From contig JAFQQJ010000016.1 of NCBI GenBank assembly GCA_017411325.1, positions 1-64,000 on the forward strand: a stretch of 64,000 nucleotides of DNA, written 5' to 3'. Shown one piece after another: positions 16,275-25,291 of the stretch. The notes beneath the pieces were generated by a model. It was not told the origin of the DNA, did not search any database, and saw only the letters and a list, made by a program, of their open reading frames with translations. The position numbers and the translations under genes were made by a program. Positions within the stretch are counted from its first letter, which is position 1; each line of letters starts with the position of its first letter. This stretch comes from Clostridia bacterium. GTDB taxonomy: Bacteria > Bacillota > Clostridia > CAKSNL01 > HGM11501.

Positions 16275-17048
16275 ATGAAAAAGAATGTGTATGAATTTGT
16301 GGAGCTTATGAAAACTCTCCGTGCACCCGGTGGTTGCCCCTGGGACAGGGAGCAGACACACGGTTCAATCAAAATGAATATGCTTGAAGAGGCATATGAG
16401 ACCTTTGATGCCATTGATGAAGGCAACGACGAAAAGACGATGGATGAACTGGGAGACGTTCTGATGCAGGTGGTTTTTCACGCCATTATTGCCGAGGAAG
16501 AGGGAAAATATGACCTTGATGATGTGGCAGGTAACGTTTTTGAAAAGATGGTAAGGCGTCATCCCCATGTTTTTAGGGAAAATGACGAAAAAACACTTGA
16601 CAAAAGCAGTGAAGTTTTGGTAAAATGGGAGAAGATAAAGAGTGTTGAAAAAGGCTTCACGTCCTATGCTCAGGATCTTAAGGATGTGGTCAAGGCACTG
16701 CCTGCGCTAACCCGTGCAGAGAAAATTCAAAAGCGTGCCGGTAAGGCAGGCTTCGACTGGAAAAATGCAGAGGCTGTAATTCCTAAAATCAAGGAAGAAA
16801 TAGCCGAAGTTGAAGATGCACTTTCGGGTAAAGGAAACGTGGAAGAGGAAATAGGAGATTTGCTCTTTGCGGTTGCAAACCTTGCAAGAAAGTTATCTAT
16901 AGATCCTGAAAAGGCTTTGATGGCTGCAAATAAAAAGTTCGTTTCCCGGTTTGAAAAAATGGAAAAGCTCTATGAGGGAAATGAGGACTTTGCATCATTG
17001 GATATGAAGATGAAGGATGAGCTTTGGGAAAAAGCAAAAAAAATATAA
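16275..17048 (+). CDS. mazG: Nucleoside triphosphate pyrophosphohydrolase MazG
   Basis: 257 residues with two MazG helical domains. The first contains LRAPGGCPWDREQTH and the metal-binding EEAYE...DELGD helices (about 37-66); the second repeats the pattern with EIAEVEDAL and EEIGDLLFA (about 175-205). MazG hydrolyses non-canonical or excess NTPs to NMP and pyrophosphate. The start follows ATAAGGAGAATTTT, 13 bp after the flippase gene, so both form an operon. It lacks the N-terminal tetrapyrrole methylase domain found in Bacillus YabN. Confidence 0.95.
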   Translation: MKKNVYEFVELMKTLRAPGGCPWDREQTHGSIKMNMLEEAYETFDAIDEGNDEKTMDELGDVLMQVVFHAIIAEEEGKYDLDDVAGNVFEKMVRRHPHVFRENDEKTLDKSSEVLVKWEKIKSVEKGFTSYAQDLKDVVKALPALTRAEKIQKRAGKAGFDWKNAEAVIPKIKEEIAEVEDALSGKGNVEEEIGDLLFAVANLARKLSIDPEKALMAANKKFVSRFEKMEKLYEGNEDFASLDMKMKDELWEKAKKI

Positions 17049-17130
17049 AAAAAGCCTTGAAAAAAAAGGATTTTCGCATTTAATGGCGAATTTACTTATA
17101 TAAATACTTATTATAAAGGAGGAAAAACAA

Positions 17131-17403
17131 ATGAACAAGACAGAACTTGTAATGGCAATGGTAGAAAAGACCGGTCTTTCTAAGAAGGACGCTGAAAAGG
17201 CTCTCGCTGCTTTCACAGATGTAGTAGCTGAAACTCTTAAGAAGGGTGACAAAATCGCTTTGGTTGGTTTCGGTACTTTCGAAGCTAGAAAGCGCGCTGC
17301 ACGCGTAGGTAAGAACCCCCAGACAGGCGCTGAAGTTAAGATTCCCGCAACAACAGTTCCCGCTTTCAAGGCTGGTAAGGCTCTTAAAGACATCGTAAAA
17401 TAA
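17131..17403 (+). CDS. hup: Histone-like DNA-binding protein HU
   Basis: 90 residues, the exact family length. It has the N-terminal helices MNKTELVMAMVEKTGLSKKD and the DNA-intercalating arm with the signature GFGTFEARKRAARVGKNPQT followed by GAEVKIPA. HU bends and packages DNA. The ribosome binding site AAAGGAGGAAAAACAA is very strong and codon use is enriched for GCT and AAG, as expected of an abundant protein. It is followed by its own terminator. Confidence 0.98.
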   Translation: MNKTELVMAMVEKTGLSKKDAEKALAAFTDVVAETLKKGDKIALVGFGTFEARKRAARVGKNPQTGAEVKIPATTVPAFKAGKALKDIVK

Positions 17404-17417
17404 GTTGTCATAAAAAT

Positions 17418-17447
17418 GTCGTCTGCCCTTGGGCAGACGATTTTTTT
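17418..17447 (+). terminator. Terminator after hup
   Basis: Stem TCGTCTGCCC/GGGCAGACGA with a TT loop followed by seven T. It separates hup from rqcP. Confidence 0.92.
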
Positions 17448-17465
17448 ACATGAAAGGAAAATATT

Positions 17466-17705
17466 ATGAGACTTGATAAATACCTTAAGGTATCCAGAAT
17501 TATAAAAAGAAGAACTGTGGCACAGGAGGCATGCTCAGGAAGCAGAGTTTCGGTAAACGGAAAAGTTGCAAAGCCGGGTGCCGATGTAAAGGTGGGGGAT
17601 GTGCTTGAAATCACCTTTGGTGAAAAAACTGTTAAGGTAAGAATTTTATCCGTTGCAGAAACTGTAAGAAAAGAAGATGCATCAGGTATGTACGAGGTTA
17701 TATAA
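17466..17705 (+). CDS. rqcP: S4-domain ribosome-quality-control factor RqcP
   Basis: 79 residues consisting of an S4 RNA-binding domain (RLDKYLKVSRIIKRRTVAQE, then GSRVSVNGKVAKPGADVKVG). RqcP (YabO, Hsp15-like) works with RqcH on stalled 50S subunits to add alanine tails to unfinished proteins. Start follows GAAAGGAAAATATT. Length, the position after mazG/hup and the absence of other domains support this over other S4 proteins. Confidence 0.93.
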   Translation: MRLDKYLKVSRIIKRRTVAQEACSGSRVSVNGKVAKPGADVKVGDVLEITFGEKTVKVRILSVAETVRKEDASGMYEVI

Positions 17706-17720
17706 TGCCTGTATATACCA

Positions 17721-17749
17721 TTGACTTAAACTTTGATATATGCTACAAT
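17721..17749 (+). promoter_or_regulatory. Sigma-A promoter of the GLUG-stalk protein
   Basis: TTGACT (17721-17726), 17 bp, TACAAT (17744-17749). Confidence 0.75.
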
Positions 17750-17784
17750 CTTTCAGGGGAAATAAATTATAAGGAGCATATATT

Positions 17785-19461
17785 ATGAAAAAAATTATAG
17801 CGTTGGCGACAGCACTTGTTTTTTCGCTTACTCTGACGGTTTCTTTTGCAAAAAGAGATTTTAAGGGAGCGGGAACAAAGTCTTCGCCTTATCTTATCGA
17901 AAGTGCAGAGGACTTGCTGCTTCTTTCTGACAGGGTATATGAAGGAGAAAGCTTTGAAGACAGATATTTTCTTCTTACAGAGGATATTACACTTAATGAT
18001 ACGGATAAATTCTATTCCTGGGAGGAAGATGCACCTGAAAATGTATTTAAGCCTATAGGGGCGGTGCACTCCTGCTTTAAGGGAAGTTTTGACGGAAACG
18101 GCAAAACCTTAACGGGGCTTTATGTATCAGATACCTCAAAAAATTACGCAGGGCTTTTCGGCTATGTAAAAGGCGGAAAAATAAAAAATCTTACCGTTGA
18201 AAAAGCATATGTAAACGGAAGAAGTAATGTAGGAGTTGTTGCCGGAATAGCGGTAAATTCTGAAATTGAAAATGTAAGGGCAGAGGGAATTGTTTTTGCA
18301 AAAGACAATTCGGGAGGAATTGCAGGAAGTCTTTCTGAAAGTAAAATTGTAAATGCCATAGCAGATGTGGAGGTTACATCCCTTGGTATGGCGGGCGGCA
18401 TAGCAGGCTACGCATACATTTCGGAAATAAATTCCGCAGCATCCAGGCTTGAGGTCTCGGGCATTCTTGCTTCCGGAGGCATTGTCGGCCATATGAAGGA
18501 CAGTAAGGTGAAAAATGCATACAGCGAGGGTGAAATAACGGCTGAAACCTATTCCGGCGGTATAGCGGGTTATATGGACGAATTCAGCACGGCAGAATAT
18601 GTTTACGCCCTCGGAAACGTTATTTCCGAAAAGGCGGCAGGCGGAATAGCCGCTTTAAGCTACGGAGATATAAAGTCAGCATATTTCAAGGGCTTTGTGT
18701 CCGGAGAATATAAAGGTGCGTTGGTTGGTATAAATTCTCCCTTGTCAGAGGAAAAAGACATTGATTACGGAGATATTGAAAATGCATATTATGCCGAGGA
18801 CAGGTGTGAAAATGCGGTGGGCTATACCGCTGCCGAAGAGGATGACCACGACATTCTTGCACTGAAAGCTTCGAAAATTGATAACTCATTTATAAAAAGC
18901 TATATCTTTAATTCCTTCTTATCTGTTGAAAATCTTACGGAATCACCGGATGATGTATGGGTATTTAAGGGAAAAAATCCCGCATTATGGATAGAATATC
19001 CTGAAGCTTATGAAAAACCGGAAAATGAAGAAAACGAAAAACCTTCCGTAAAGCCTGAAATCGGCATTAAAACCGGCGAAGTGATATCGACCGATATCCG
19101 CGCCTATATAGACGGATATGAGATTAAGGCGGTAAATATAGCAGGGAAAATGGCAATTGCCTTAAGAGATTTAAGGGAGTTTGGATTTGTTGTAAACTTT
19201 GACGAAGTAAAAAGGGCAGTAACGGTTTCATACAAGGGAGGGGAGATAACATCCTCTTATGAAAGCGAAGAAACGGATAAGGAAATAGGAAGCTATATTT
19301 CAGATGTGCTGTCAACGGATATAGAGGCATACCTTGAAGGTGAAAAAACAGAATCCTTCAATGCAGAGGGCTACACCCACGTGTATTTCAGAGACTTATA
19401 TCTTTTCGGAGAAGTAAGCTTTGATGAAGATAAAAGAGAAGCTCACCTTGAACTTAAATAA
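17785..19461 (+). CDS. Secreted GLUG-repeat protein with C-terminal stalk domain
   Basis: 558 residues. A signal peptide (ALATALVFSLTLTVSFA) is followed by a G-TKSSPYLIESAEDLLLLSD entry segment and about seven GLUG-type repeats (about 95-330) with the recurrent GGIAG / SGGIVGHM pattern, which form a right-handed beta-structure found in surface adhesins. After a glutamate/proline-rich linker (PENEENEKPSVKP) come two half-repeats of the copper-amine-oxidase-N-like (stalk) type (about 430-555), with DIRAYIDG...DLREFGF and DIEAYLEG...DLYLFGE. No LPXTG or transmembrane anchor is present. A role in cell-surface binding is likely; the ligand is unknown. It has its own promoter and terminator. Confidence 0.8.
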   Translation: MKKIIALATALVFSLTLTVSFAKRDFKGAGTKSSPYLIESAEDLLLLSDRVYEGESFEDRYFLLTEDITLNDTDKFYSWEEDAPENVFKPIGAVHSCFKGSFDGNGKTLTGLYVSDTSKNYAGLFGYVKGGKIKNLTVEKAYVNGRSNVGVVAGIAVNSEIENVRAEGIVFAKDNSGGIAGSLSESKIVNAIADVEVTSLGMAGGIAGYAYISEINSAASRLEVSGILASGGIVGHMKDSKVKNAYSEGEITAETYSGGIAGYMDEFSTAEYVYALGNVISEKAAGGIAALSYGDIKSAYFKGFVSGEYKGALVGINSPLSEEKDIDYGDIENAYYAEDRCENAVGYTAAEEDDHDILALKASKIDNSFIKSYIFNSFLSVENLTESPDDVWVFKGKNPALWIEYPEAYEKPENEENEKPSVKPEIGIKTGEVISTDIRAYIDGYEIKAVNIAGKMAIALRDLREFGFVVNFDEVKRAVTVSYKGGEITSSYESEETDKEIGSYISDVLSTDIEAYLEGEKTESFNAEGYTHVYFRDLYLFGEVSFDEDKREAHLELK

Positions 19462-19463
19462 AA

Positions 19464-19500
19464 AATATGCTGAACCTTTGGTTCAGCATATTTTTTTATT
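19464..19500. terminator. Bidirectional terminator between convergent genes
   Basis: Stem TATGCTGAACC/GGTTCAGCATA with a TTT loop, A-run on the left and T-run on the right. It serves the GLUG gene and the minus-strand discoidin gene. Confidence 0.9.
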
Positions 19501-21556
19501 CTTCGGGAGCGGTTATTTTAATGGTCTGTGTTTCTCCGATCCACTCTACATTATAGCCAAGCTGCTCCGATACAAATCTTAAGGGGATAAATGTACGGGA
19601 ATCCTTTATCACGGGGTAGGTCAAAAGGGTATACATAATATTTCCGTAGCGGTTATCCTTAACGTATACACGCTTGTTCCATATCTGAAGCCTGATTTCC
19701 TTGTTCTGAGCCTTTATGGTAACCTCGCTCTTTTCGCCGTCCCAGGAAATTTCGGCACCCATTTCTTCAAGCAGTCCGCGTAAGGGAATAAGGGTTGTGC
19801 CGCCCACAATGAAGGGAGCTACATCAATTTCCTTTTCGGTAACATTTCCACTCTTTTCGATTACTATGGAATTTTTGCCTATTGTAAGCTCATAGTTTCC
19901 GAAGGCTCCGACACCGGATGACTCATAGGCTTCCCTTGTCTGATAGAAGGTAAGCTCTGCACAGGAAACTCTTCTGTTGTGGAAATTTGTTACGTTGATC
20001 TCAAGATATCTTACGCTTATTTCTTCATCGAATATAAGGGAGTGGGTAAGAAGGCTCTTTTCGTTATTTACATTGGTTTTAACGTCAAACCAGGTCTCGC
20101 CGTCAATGCTTCCGAAAACATCGTAGGTATACCAGAAGCCGTCAAAGTCTTCTGTCTGACGGGGAGTATAGTCCATACGGATGAGCCTCTGAGTTTTGCC
20201 GAAATCAACCAAAATGGGAGGAGCATAAGCTTCTTCGATGGTGTCTGTCTGCCATATGCTTGTGGTAAGTCCGTCTGTTACCTTGGCGATGTTGTTGGTG
20301 GACCATATGGGATAGTCGCACTCAACCTTGACGGATGATTTATCAACAACATACAGCTTGTTTTTCTTTTCGTTTTCAAGGAACTCTTCAAAGCTTACGG
20401 TGTTGTAATCATCGCTCTTTTCGATGGCGTAAAACTCAGCAAGTGTTCCTTTACCGCCGCTTCCGTTTGTTATGGTCATTTTAATCTTTTTTACCTTTAT
20501 GTTGGAGGCGAAAACCACTTCCTGCTGATTTGCGCTGGTTTCAAAGGAAAGCTCGTCTGTAATCCTGAAATATTCCGAAGTGTCGCTTTCGGCAACTTCA
20601 AAGTAAGCGGAGGCTATTCTTCCTATATTGAGGTCTGTTCTGGGAAACAACATAAAGCCTGATATTTCCGCCTCCTCGGGAAGAATGAATTCAAGTGTAA
20701 AGGGAGCCTCGTCGGATGAAACAACAGCCTCATTGGAGGTTTCAAAGTTGGAATGCCAGTAGGTCGACTTATCACCGTCAAGCATTCTTTCTGCGGTGTT
20801 GGGACGGGCGGAATCAACCTTTACAATCCAGCCGGTTCTGTCCACAGAGGAAAGGCCGTTAAGCGCATTGACAGGGGGCTGATTATCGGCTGCTTTGCCT
20901 GTAACGGTTTTATCTACGGGAAGGGTTACCTCGCCCTTTAACACTTCGCTGTAGGAGGCAACGTCCTTTTTGCTGTCGGCACTTATTGCGTAAAATTCAG
21001 CAAGTGTTCCGTAGCCCTTATCGCCCTCTAAGATGGTCATTTTAATCCTTCTTGCCTTAATGTTTGAGGGAAGAATTATTTCCTTGTTGTGGGCTCCTAA
21101 GGTGATGTCTTCCGTGATTCTTTCAAATTCTCCGTATTCTGTATCCGAGGCTTCAAGATAAAGGGATGTTATTTTTCCGGTTGTTCCGTCGGGACGGGGA
21201 AGTAAAATAAAGCCTGAAATAACAGTGTCCACAGAAAATGTAAATTCCATGGTGTAGGGGGCATCATCCTTAGCTGTTATTACACCGCCCTCATCAAGAT
21301 AGTTAGAATGCCAGAAGCTTTTATCGTCACCGTCAATTACTCTTTCGGCACAGCGGGGGCGGGTAGAGCTTACGGTAACGGTCCAGAAGGTTCTGTCAAC
21401 CGTGGGAAGGCCTGTAATTGACATAATGGGGGACTGTCCTTCCTTTGCCGTAGCCGTTGTGGTGGTATCGGGCATATCGCCCTCGGCGAAGGATGAAAAT
21501 GTGCATAAGGATAAAACAAGGGCAAGTGCGATAATAACAGATATTGCTTTTTTCAT
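19496..21556 (-). CDS. Secreted protein with three discoidin (F5/8 C-like) domains and a stalk domain
   Basis: 686 residues with a signal peptide (ISVIIALALVLSLCTFSSFA). Three discoidin-like beta-sandwich modules follow at about 45-190, 225-370 and 395-535. The first two are near copies (VDRTFWTVTVSSTRPRCAER and VDRTGWIVKVDSARPNTAER). The C-terminal part (about 575-684) is a copper-amine-oxidase-N-like domain with GTTLIPLRGLLEEMGAEISW and SRTFIPLRFVSEQLGYNVEW. Discoidin modules bind sugars; there is no catalytic domain, so this is probably a binding or adhesion protein. The start follows TAAAGGAGGCGAAGATT. It lies 14 bp after the GH99-like gene and is its operon partner. Confidence 0.85.
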   Translation of the reverse strand: MKKAISVIIALALVLSLCTFSSFAEGDMPDTTTTATAKEGQSPIMSITGLPTVDRTFWTVTVSSTRPRCAERVIDGDDKSFWHSNYLDEGGVITAKDDAPYTMEFTFSVDTVISGFILLPRPDGTTGKITSLYLEASDTEYGEFERITEDITLGAHNKEIILPSNIKARRIKMTILEGDKGYGTLAEFYAISADSKKDVASYSEVLKGEVTLPVDKTVTGKAADNQPPVNALNGLSSVDRTGWIVKVDSARPNTAERMLDGDKSTYWHSNFETSNEAVVSSDEAPFTLEFILPEEAEISGFMLFPRTDLNIGRIASAYFEVAESDTSEYFRITDELSFETSANQQEVVFASNIKVKKIKMTITNGSGGKGTLAEFYAIEKSDDYNTVSFEEFLENEKKNKLYVVDKSSVKVECDYPIWSTNNIAKVTDGLTTSIWQTDTIEEAYAPPILVDFGKTQRLIRMDYTPRQTEDFDGFWYTYDVFGSIDGETWFDVKTNVNNEKSLLTHSLIFDEEISVRYLEINVTNFHNRRVSCAELTFYQTREAYESSGVGAFGNYELTIGKNSIVIEKSGNVTEKEIDVAPFIVGGTTLIPLRGLLEEMGAEISWDGEKSEVTIKAQNKEIRLQIWNKRVYVKDNRYGNIMYTLLTYPVIKDSRTFIPLRFVSEQLGYNVEWIGETQTIKITAPEE

Positions 21557-21570
21557 AATCTTCGCCTCCT

Positions 21571-24330
21571 TTAATTAAGATGTGCCAAAACGGCATTTAC
21601 AAGATTTAAGTCAGCCTCATTCTTTGAAACGGTATAAATTCCGTCCCCCCGGCTTGCTACGGTAAAGCCAAAGGCTTCAGATAAAATGGAAAGGGGAACA
21701 TAGATTATTCCGTCCTTTGATGTTATGGGAGCGCTTAAAGAAAGTGTCTTTCCGTCAACATATACATTCTTGGAATTAAGCTCGCTCATTAAAAAGCGGT
21801 TTGTTGTAACTTCGGTAAGAGCATCGTTCATTTCATAATAATAAATGAAATAGCTGTTATAGGAAGGATCGTATTCAACCTTGCTTCTTCCGTAACCTAA
21901 AATTTCAAGGAGTGAATCGCCGGGCACATAAAGGGTTCCCTCTGCTTCGTATGCCTTAACTCGTAAATCGGGCTCGTAAATCTTCATTTTAGCACCTGAA
22001 ACAATCATTTCATCGGCATTTGCTTTAAGGATTGTTGTCCCCTTAAGTGCACTTCTTTCATCGGCAGAAAGGCAGGTTTCTTCAATTTCAGTGAAAAGAT
22101 AGTTAAAGCGGCCGTAGGGAGCACAGGAGCCGGTCTCGTAGAAGCTTAAAAGGTCGCCCTCATTTTTGATTCCGTCCGTCCACTTAAATTCAAGCTCAAT
22201 TTTGTCTGTTTCTCCGATTAAAGCTCTCGGAAGAGAAATCATAATGTAATTTACATCTTCCTTGTATACTGCATTTCCGATTGTCTCGGGGCTGAAAGCG
22301 GAAGTTTCAAATTTTGAAATTACACCCTTGCCCGAAAGGTTTACGGCATAGTCGTAGCCTTCCCAGCCTGTAGCATAGTTTCTGTCGGTATTGATATAAA
22401 GGTTCATATGACCTTCGGAATCCTTTACGGCATCCTTGGTCTTTGCAAGGAAGTATATGTTGTCTTTATCAAAGGAAGCCTTCGCTGTCATTATGGCATT
22501 GGGAACTTTTGTGGTATAACGAACCTGTTCAGTAGTTCCCTGAGCATAGTATCCCAATGAATCGCGCTCATAGCTCTGGTCGAAATTATGGAAGGTGGGG
22601 CCTACGGTGTTCCACTGGGTTGCATCGCCCGTCATATCAATGGTCTTTGCACCAATAGCTACGGGAGCGGGACGCACGCCCTTGTATTTTCTTGAAAAAT
22701 CGACTAAAAGATTGAAATAGTCATCCTTAAGAGGGCCTTTCGAAGGCTCAAAGTCACGGCTGTTTTCCGAGTCAAAGCTGTCAACGAAAATGTTTCCGCC
22801 CGAGAAAACTCCGTAGGATGAGAATCTTGTTGCACGCCATTCGTTCCAGCCGTCAACAAGTATAAATTCGGGATCGGCACTAAGAGCCAAGGCTGCCTGC
22901 TCGCGGAAGAAATATCCCATTCTCTTTCCGTTTTCGGAATAGTCCTCGCCGAAAACCTCGGAAAAGCCTCTGCCCTTGGAATAGGGATCGGATAAAACTC
23001 CGGTTATGCCCGTACCGTAAATGGTGGACTGATTGATTGCGGCACCTACAACGACAAAGGCAGGTCTGCCGTTTTCGGTTGTGCCTCTTACGGGCTGAGG
23101 GAAGTTTTCAAGCCAGAACCAGGTTTCGTCCTCATAATCCGTGCCGTCGGGTACGGGAGTATATACGTTTCTGGAACTGCTCTTTCTGTATGTAAAGAAT
23201 TCTGATAATGTTTTGGTAAGCTCTGCCTCATAGGTATCTCCCTTCTGGGCAGAACGCATAACATTGTTGTAGGTATATACCATAGGCTTTCCGTCCATAT
23301 AGTACCAGAGGTCGGAATAGTCATTTTCCGTAAAGAAAATGTGATAGGTGGCAGATAAGCTTTTGATATTGTTTTCGGAATCGTCGCCTATTGCGTACAT
23401 TCCCGTTATCTTAGGAACCTTTACGCCCGCTCTTTTTGCATCCCTGAAGGCTTCTGCAAGAATCTCAACGGCGTCGGAATATACTATGCCTGAGTTTGAG
23501 TAGTCAAAGAGTATTACATCAACATCAGCCATTGAAAGCATTTCGGCGTGCTTGCGGTAAACCCAGTAATCGTGGGAATTGTAGGTGCCGAATACCGGCT
23601 CACTCCACCAGTAGGGTGCACCCTTTATCCAGGAGGGATGATAGAAATCGTCCATCGCATCGGGGTGGGCATCTCTTAAATGCTCAAGAATGCCGACTTC
23701 CTCATCGCCTCTGCCAAACCAGTTCCAGTATAATACACCAAGATGCCTTGTGCCTTCCTTGACGGGACCTGCCTCGGCATAGTCTGCAACTTTGCGGCCG
23801 AGGGAGTCAGTGGAAACCCAGGTGTCGAGATAAAAATCCTTTACTAATGAGTCAGGTGCCTGCTCATTTTTGGGATCAGGTTTTTTATATTCTTCTTCGG
23901 AAAAGACGATTTTTTCGATAAATACATCCATTGCATAATTGTCTCTTCCGTAAAGACCCTTAAAGTAAACATCATGGACACCGCTTATTCCGGAAACAGA
24001 TGTTGTAAGGTATTCGCTTTCGTGGTCACCTGTTATGGTGATTGTTCCAAGAACCTTACCTGAAAGGTGGTCATCTGCTTTTATAACGATAGTTTCGCCG
24101 TTTGCCAGTGTCCTTGATGTCACAAGAAGGGAGATGGAATTTATTCCGGTAAGGTCAACGCCCTTGATTCCGAAATATTCTCCTCTCTTTAAATGGGTAA
24201 GCTGATTTCCTGATATTTTAAGCCCTTCGTTTATTGTCACGTCGGCTGCTGAATACTCTCTTCCTTCCGCAAAGGAATTTAAGGGAGCAATCATAAGGAA
24301 AACCAGTAATAAAGCAAGCAGTTTTTTCAA
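21571..24330 (-). CDS. Secreted GH99/WbsX-like glycosidase with carbohydrate-binding and stalk domains
   Basis: 919 residues from a TTG start that follows AAAGGAGGAATAATT and gives a proper signal peptide (KKLLALLLVFLMIAPLNSFA); a farther ATG would add 32 unsuited residues. Domains: CBM6-like sandwich (about 30-155), a TIM-barrel region (about 200-570) with ADVDVILFDYSNSG and VDGWNEWRATR near 494, the WNEW motif of GH99-like and WbsX families, a CBM9-like domain (about 600-740), and a stalk-type C-terminus (about 810-915). The WNEW glutamate is a candidate catalytic residue. The substrate is unknown; an alpha-mannan or related glycan is possible. It is divergent from an AraC regulator. Confidence 0.8.
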   Translation of the reverse strand: MKKLLALLLVFLMIAPLNSFAEGREYSAADVTINEGLKISGNQLTHLKRGEYFGIKGVDLTGINSISLLVTSRTLANGETIVIKADDHLSGKVLGTITITGDHESEYLTTSVSGISGVHDVYFKGLYGRDNYAMDVFIEKIVFSEEEYKKPDPKNEQAPDSLVKDFYLDTWVSTDSLGRKVADYAEAGPVKEGTRHLGVLYWNWFGRGDEEVGILEHLRDAHPDAMDDFYHPSWIKGAPYWWSEPVFGTYNSHDYWVYRKHAEMLSMADVDVILFDYSNSGIVYSDAVEILAEAFRDAKRAGVKVPKITGMYAIGDDSENNIKSLSATYHIFFTENDYSDLWYYMDGKPMVYTYNNVMRSAQKGDTYEAELTKTLSEFFTYRKSSSRNVYTPVPDGTDYEDETWFWLENFPQPVRGTTENGRPAFVVVGAAINQSTIYGTGITGVLSDPYSKGRGFSEVFGEDYSENGKRMGYFFREQAALALSADPEFILVDGWNEWRATRFSSYGVFSGGNIFVDSFDSENSRDFEPSKGPLKDDYFNLLVDFSRKYKGVRPAPVAIGAKTIDMTGDATQWNTVGPTFHNFDQSYERDSLGYYAQGTTEQVRYTTKVPNAIMTAKASFDKDNIYFLAKTKDAVKDSEGHMNLYINTDRNYATGWEGYDYAVNLSGKGVISKFETSAFSPETIGNAVYKEDVNYIMISLPRALIGETDKIELEFKWTDGIKNEGDLLSFYETGSCAPYGRFNYLFTEIEETCLSADERSALKGTTILKANADEMIVSGAKMKIYEPDLRVKAYEAEGTLYVPGDSLLEILGYGRSKVEYDPSYNSYFIYYYEMNDALTEVTTNRFLMSELNSKNVYVDGKTLSLSAPITSKDGIIYVPLSILSEAFGFTVASRGDGIYTVSKNEADLNLVNAVLAHLN

Positions 24331-24371
24331 AATTATTCCTCCTTTGATTAAAATGATGATCTCTTTGCTTA

Positions 24372-24418
24372 AGTATATCATAAATGCAATTGACATTCCA
24401 ATAAAAAAACGATATAAT
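24372..24418. promoter_or_regulatory. Overlapping divergent promoters of the AraC and GH99-like genes
   Basis: Plus strand: TTGACA (24390-24395), 17 bp, TATAAT (24413-24418), toward the AraC gene. Minus strand: TTGGAA (24396-24401), 18 bp, TATACT (24372-24377), toward the glycosidase. The two -35 boxes abut, so polymerase or regulator bound for one direction would affect the other. Confidence 0.65.
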
Positions 24419-24489
24419 ATAATCAAAAAGTTAGGTTTTAAGTGTAAAAACGTGGAAAAGGTTTGGTTTTTTATAAAGGCGGATTATAT

Positions 24490-25278
24490 ATGATAGTATA
24501 TCAGAATCAGAATTCGGGCAGAAAATATCATTTCTGGAGCTCTTCTCACGAAAACTATTCTATGGCGGCACATCTTCACAACAATACGGAAATTATTTAT
24601 GTTAAATCGGGATGTCTTACTGTCAAGATAGACGGAGAAAGATATGATGCCGGGGAGGGGGAAGCGGTGATAGTGCTTCCTCACCGTATCCATGAATACA
24701 TAAACGAAAGCGGAAATTCTGTGTGCGGAGCAATTTTTTCAAATGACTTTGTTCCGATATTTTTTGAAAAAATAGGAGACACTCTTCCCGAAAGTCCTGT
24801 ATACAGGGTGAGTGACAAAGCACTGTGGACAGAAAGGCTTTTAAGGATAAAGCACAGCGATTATTTAAGCATCGCTTCCTTTCTTTACGAAGCATTGGGA
24901 GATGCAGAAAAAAGCATAACCTGGGCTGAAAAGAAAACAGGAAACGGGGAGCTTATACAGGAGGCAATAAACTTTATTTCGGATAATTTCCGTGATAACA
25001 TAACCCTTTATGATATGGCAAAAAAACTTGGGTATAACGAAAAATACCTTTCCTATACACTTCACAATGTTACCAATATGAATTTCAGGAGACTGCTTTC
25101 CTCTTACAGGATAAATTTTGCAAAAGAGCTTATTTCAAAAAATGTAAAAAAAGTTTCAATGGTTGATGTGGCATTAATGTCGGGCTTTTCGTCACTTGCC
25201 AGCTTTAACCGCAATTTTAAGGATATAGAAGGTATTTCACCCAGCGAATACAGAAAAAAACTTGGAATCAATTTGTGA
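24490..25278 (+). CDS. AraC-family transcriptional regulator with N-terminal cupin
   Basis: 262 residues starting at the ATG that follows AAGGCGGATTATAT. The N-terminal cupin-like sensor (about 15-85; HLHNNTEIIYVKSGCLTVKI, GEAVIVLPHRIHEY) is followed by a double helix-turn-helix AraC domain (about 160-260) with AKKLGYNEKYLSYTLHNVT and the signature ALMSGFSSLASFNRNFKDIE plus SPSEYRK. Such regulators usually bind a sugar. It is transcribed divergently from the secreted glycosidase/discoidin operon, the likely target. It ends in its own terminator. Confidence 0.93.
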   Translation: MIVYQNQNSGRKYHFWSSSHENYSMAAHLHNNTEIIYVKSGCLTVKIDGERYDAGEGEAVIVLPHRIHEYINESGNSVCGAIFSNDFVPIFFEKIGDTLPESPVYRVSDKALWTERLLRIKHSDYLSIASFLYEALGDAEKSITWAEKKTGNGELIQEAINFISDNFRDNITLYDMAKKLGYNEKYLSYTLHNVTNMNFRRLLSSYRINFAKELISKNVKKVSMVDVALMSGFSSLASFNRNFKDIEGISPSEYRKKLGINL

Positions 25279-25291
25279 TTCCAAGTTTTTC
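25259..25291 (+). terminator. Terminator after the AraC gene
   Basis: Stem CTTGGAATCA/TGATTCCAAG, loop ATTTG, then TTTTTC. The stop codon of the AraC gene lies inside the hairpin. The stop codon of the convergent MATE gene begins right after it. Confidence 0.85.

Noticed and set aside
18130-18780. Regular repeats that might be a CRISPR array or tandem DNA repeat
   Set aside because: They are degenerate coding repeats of the GLUG type, not constant DNA repeats with spacers. No CRISPR array or tRNA/rRNA gene was seen in the window.
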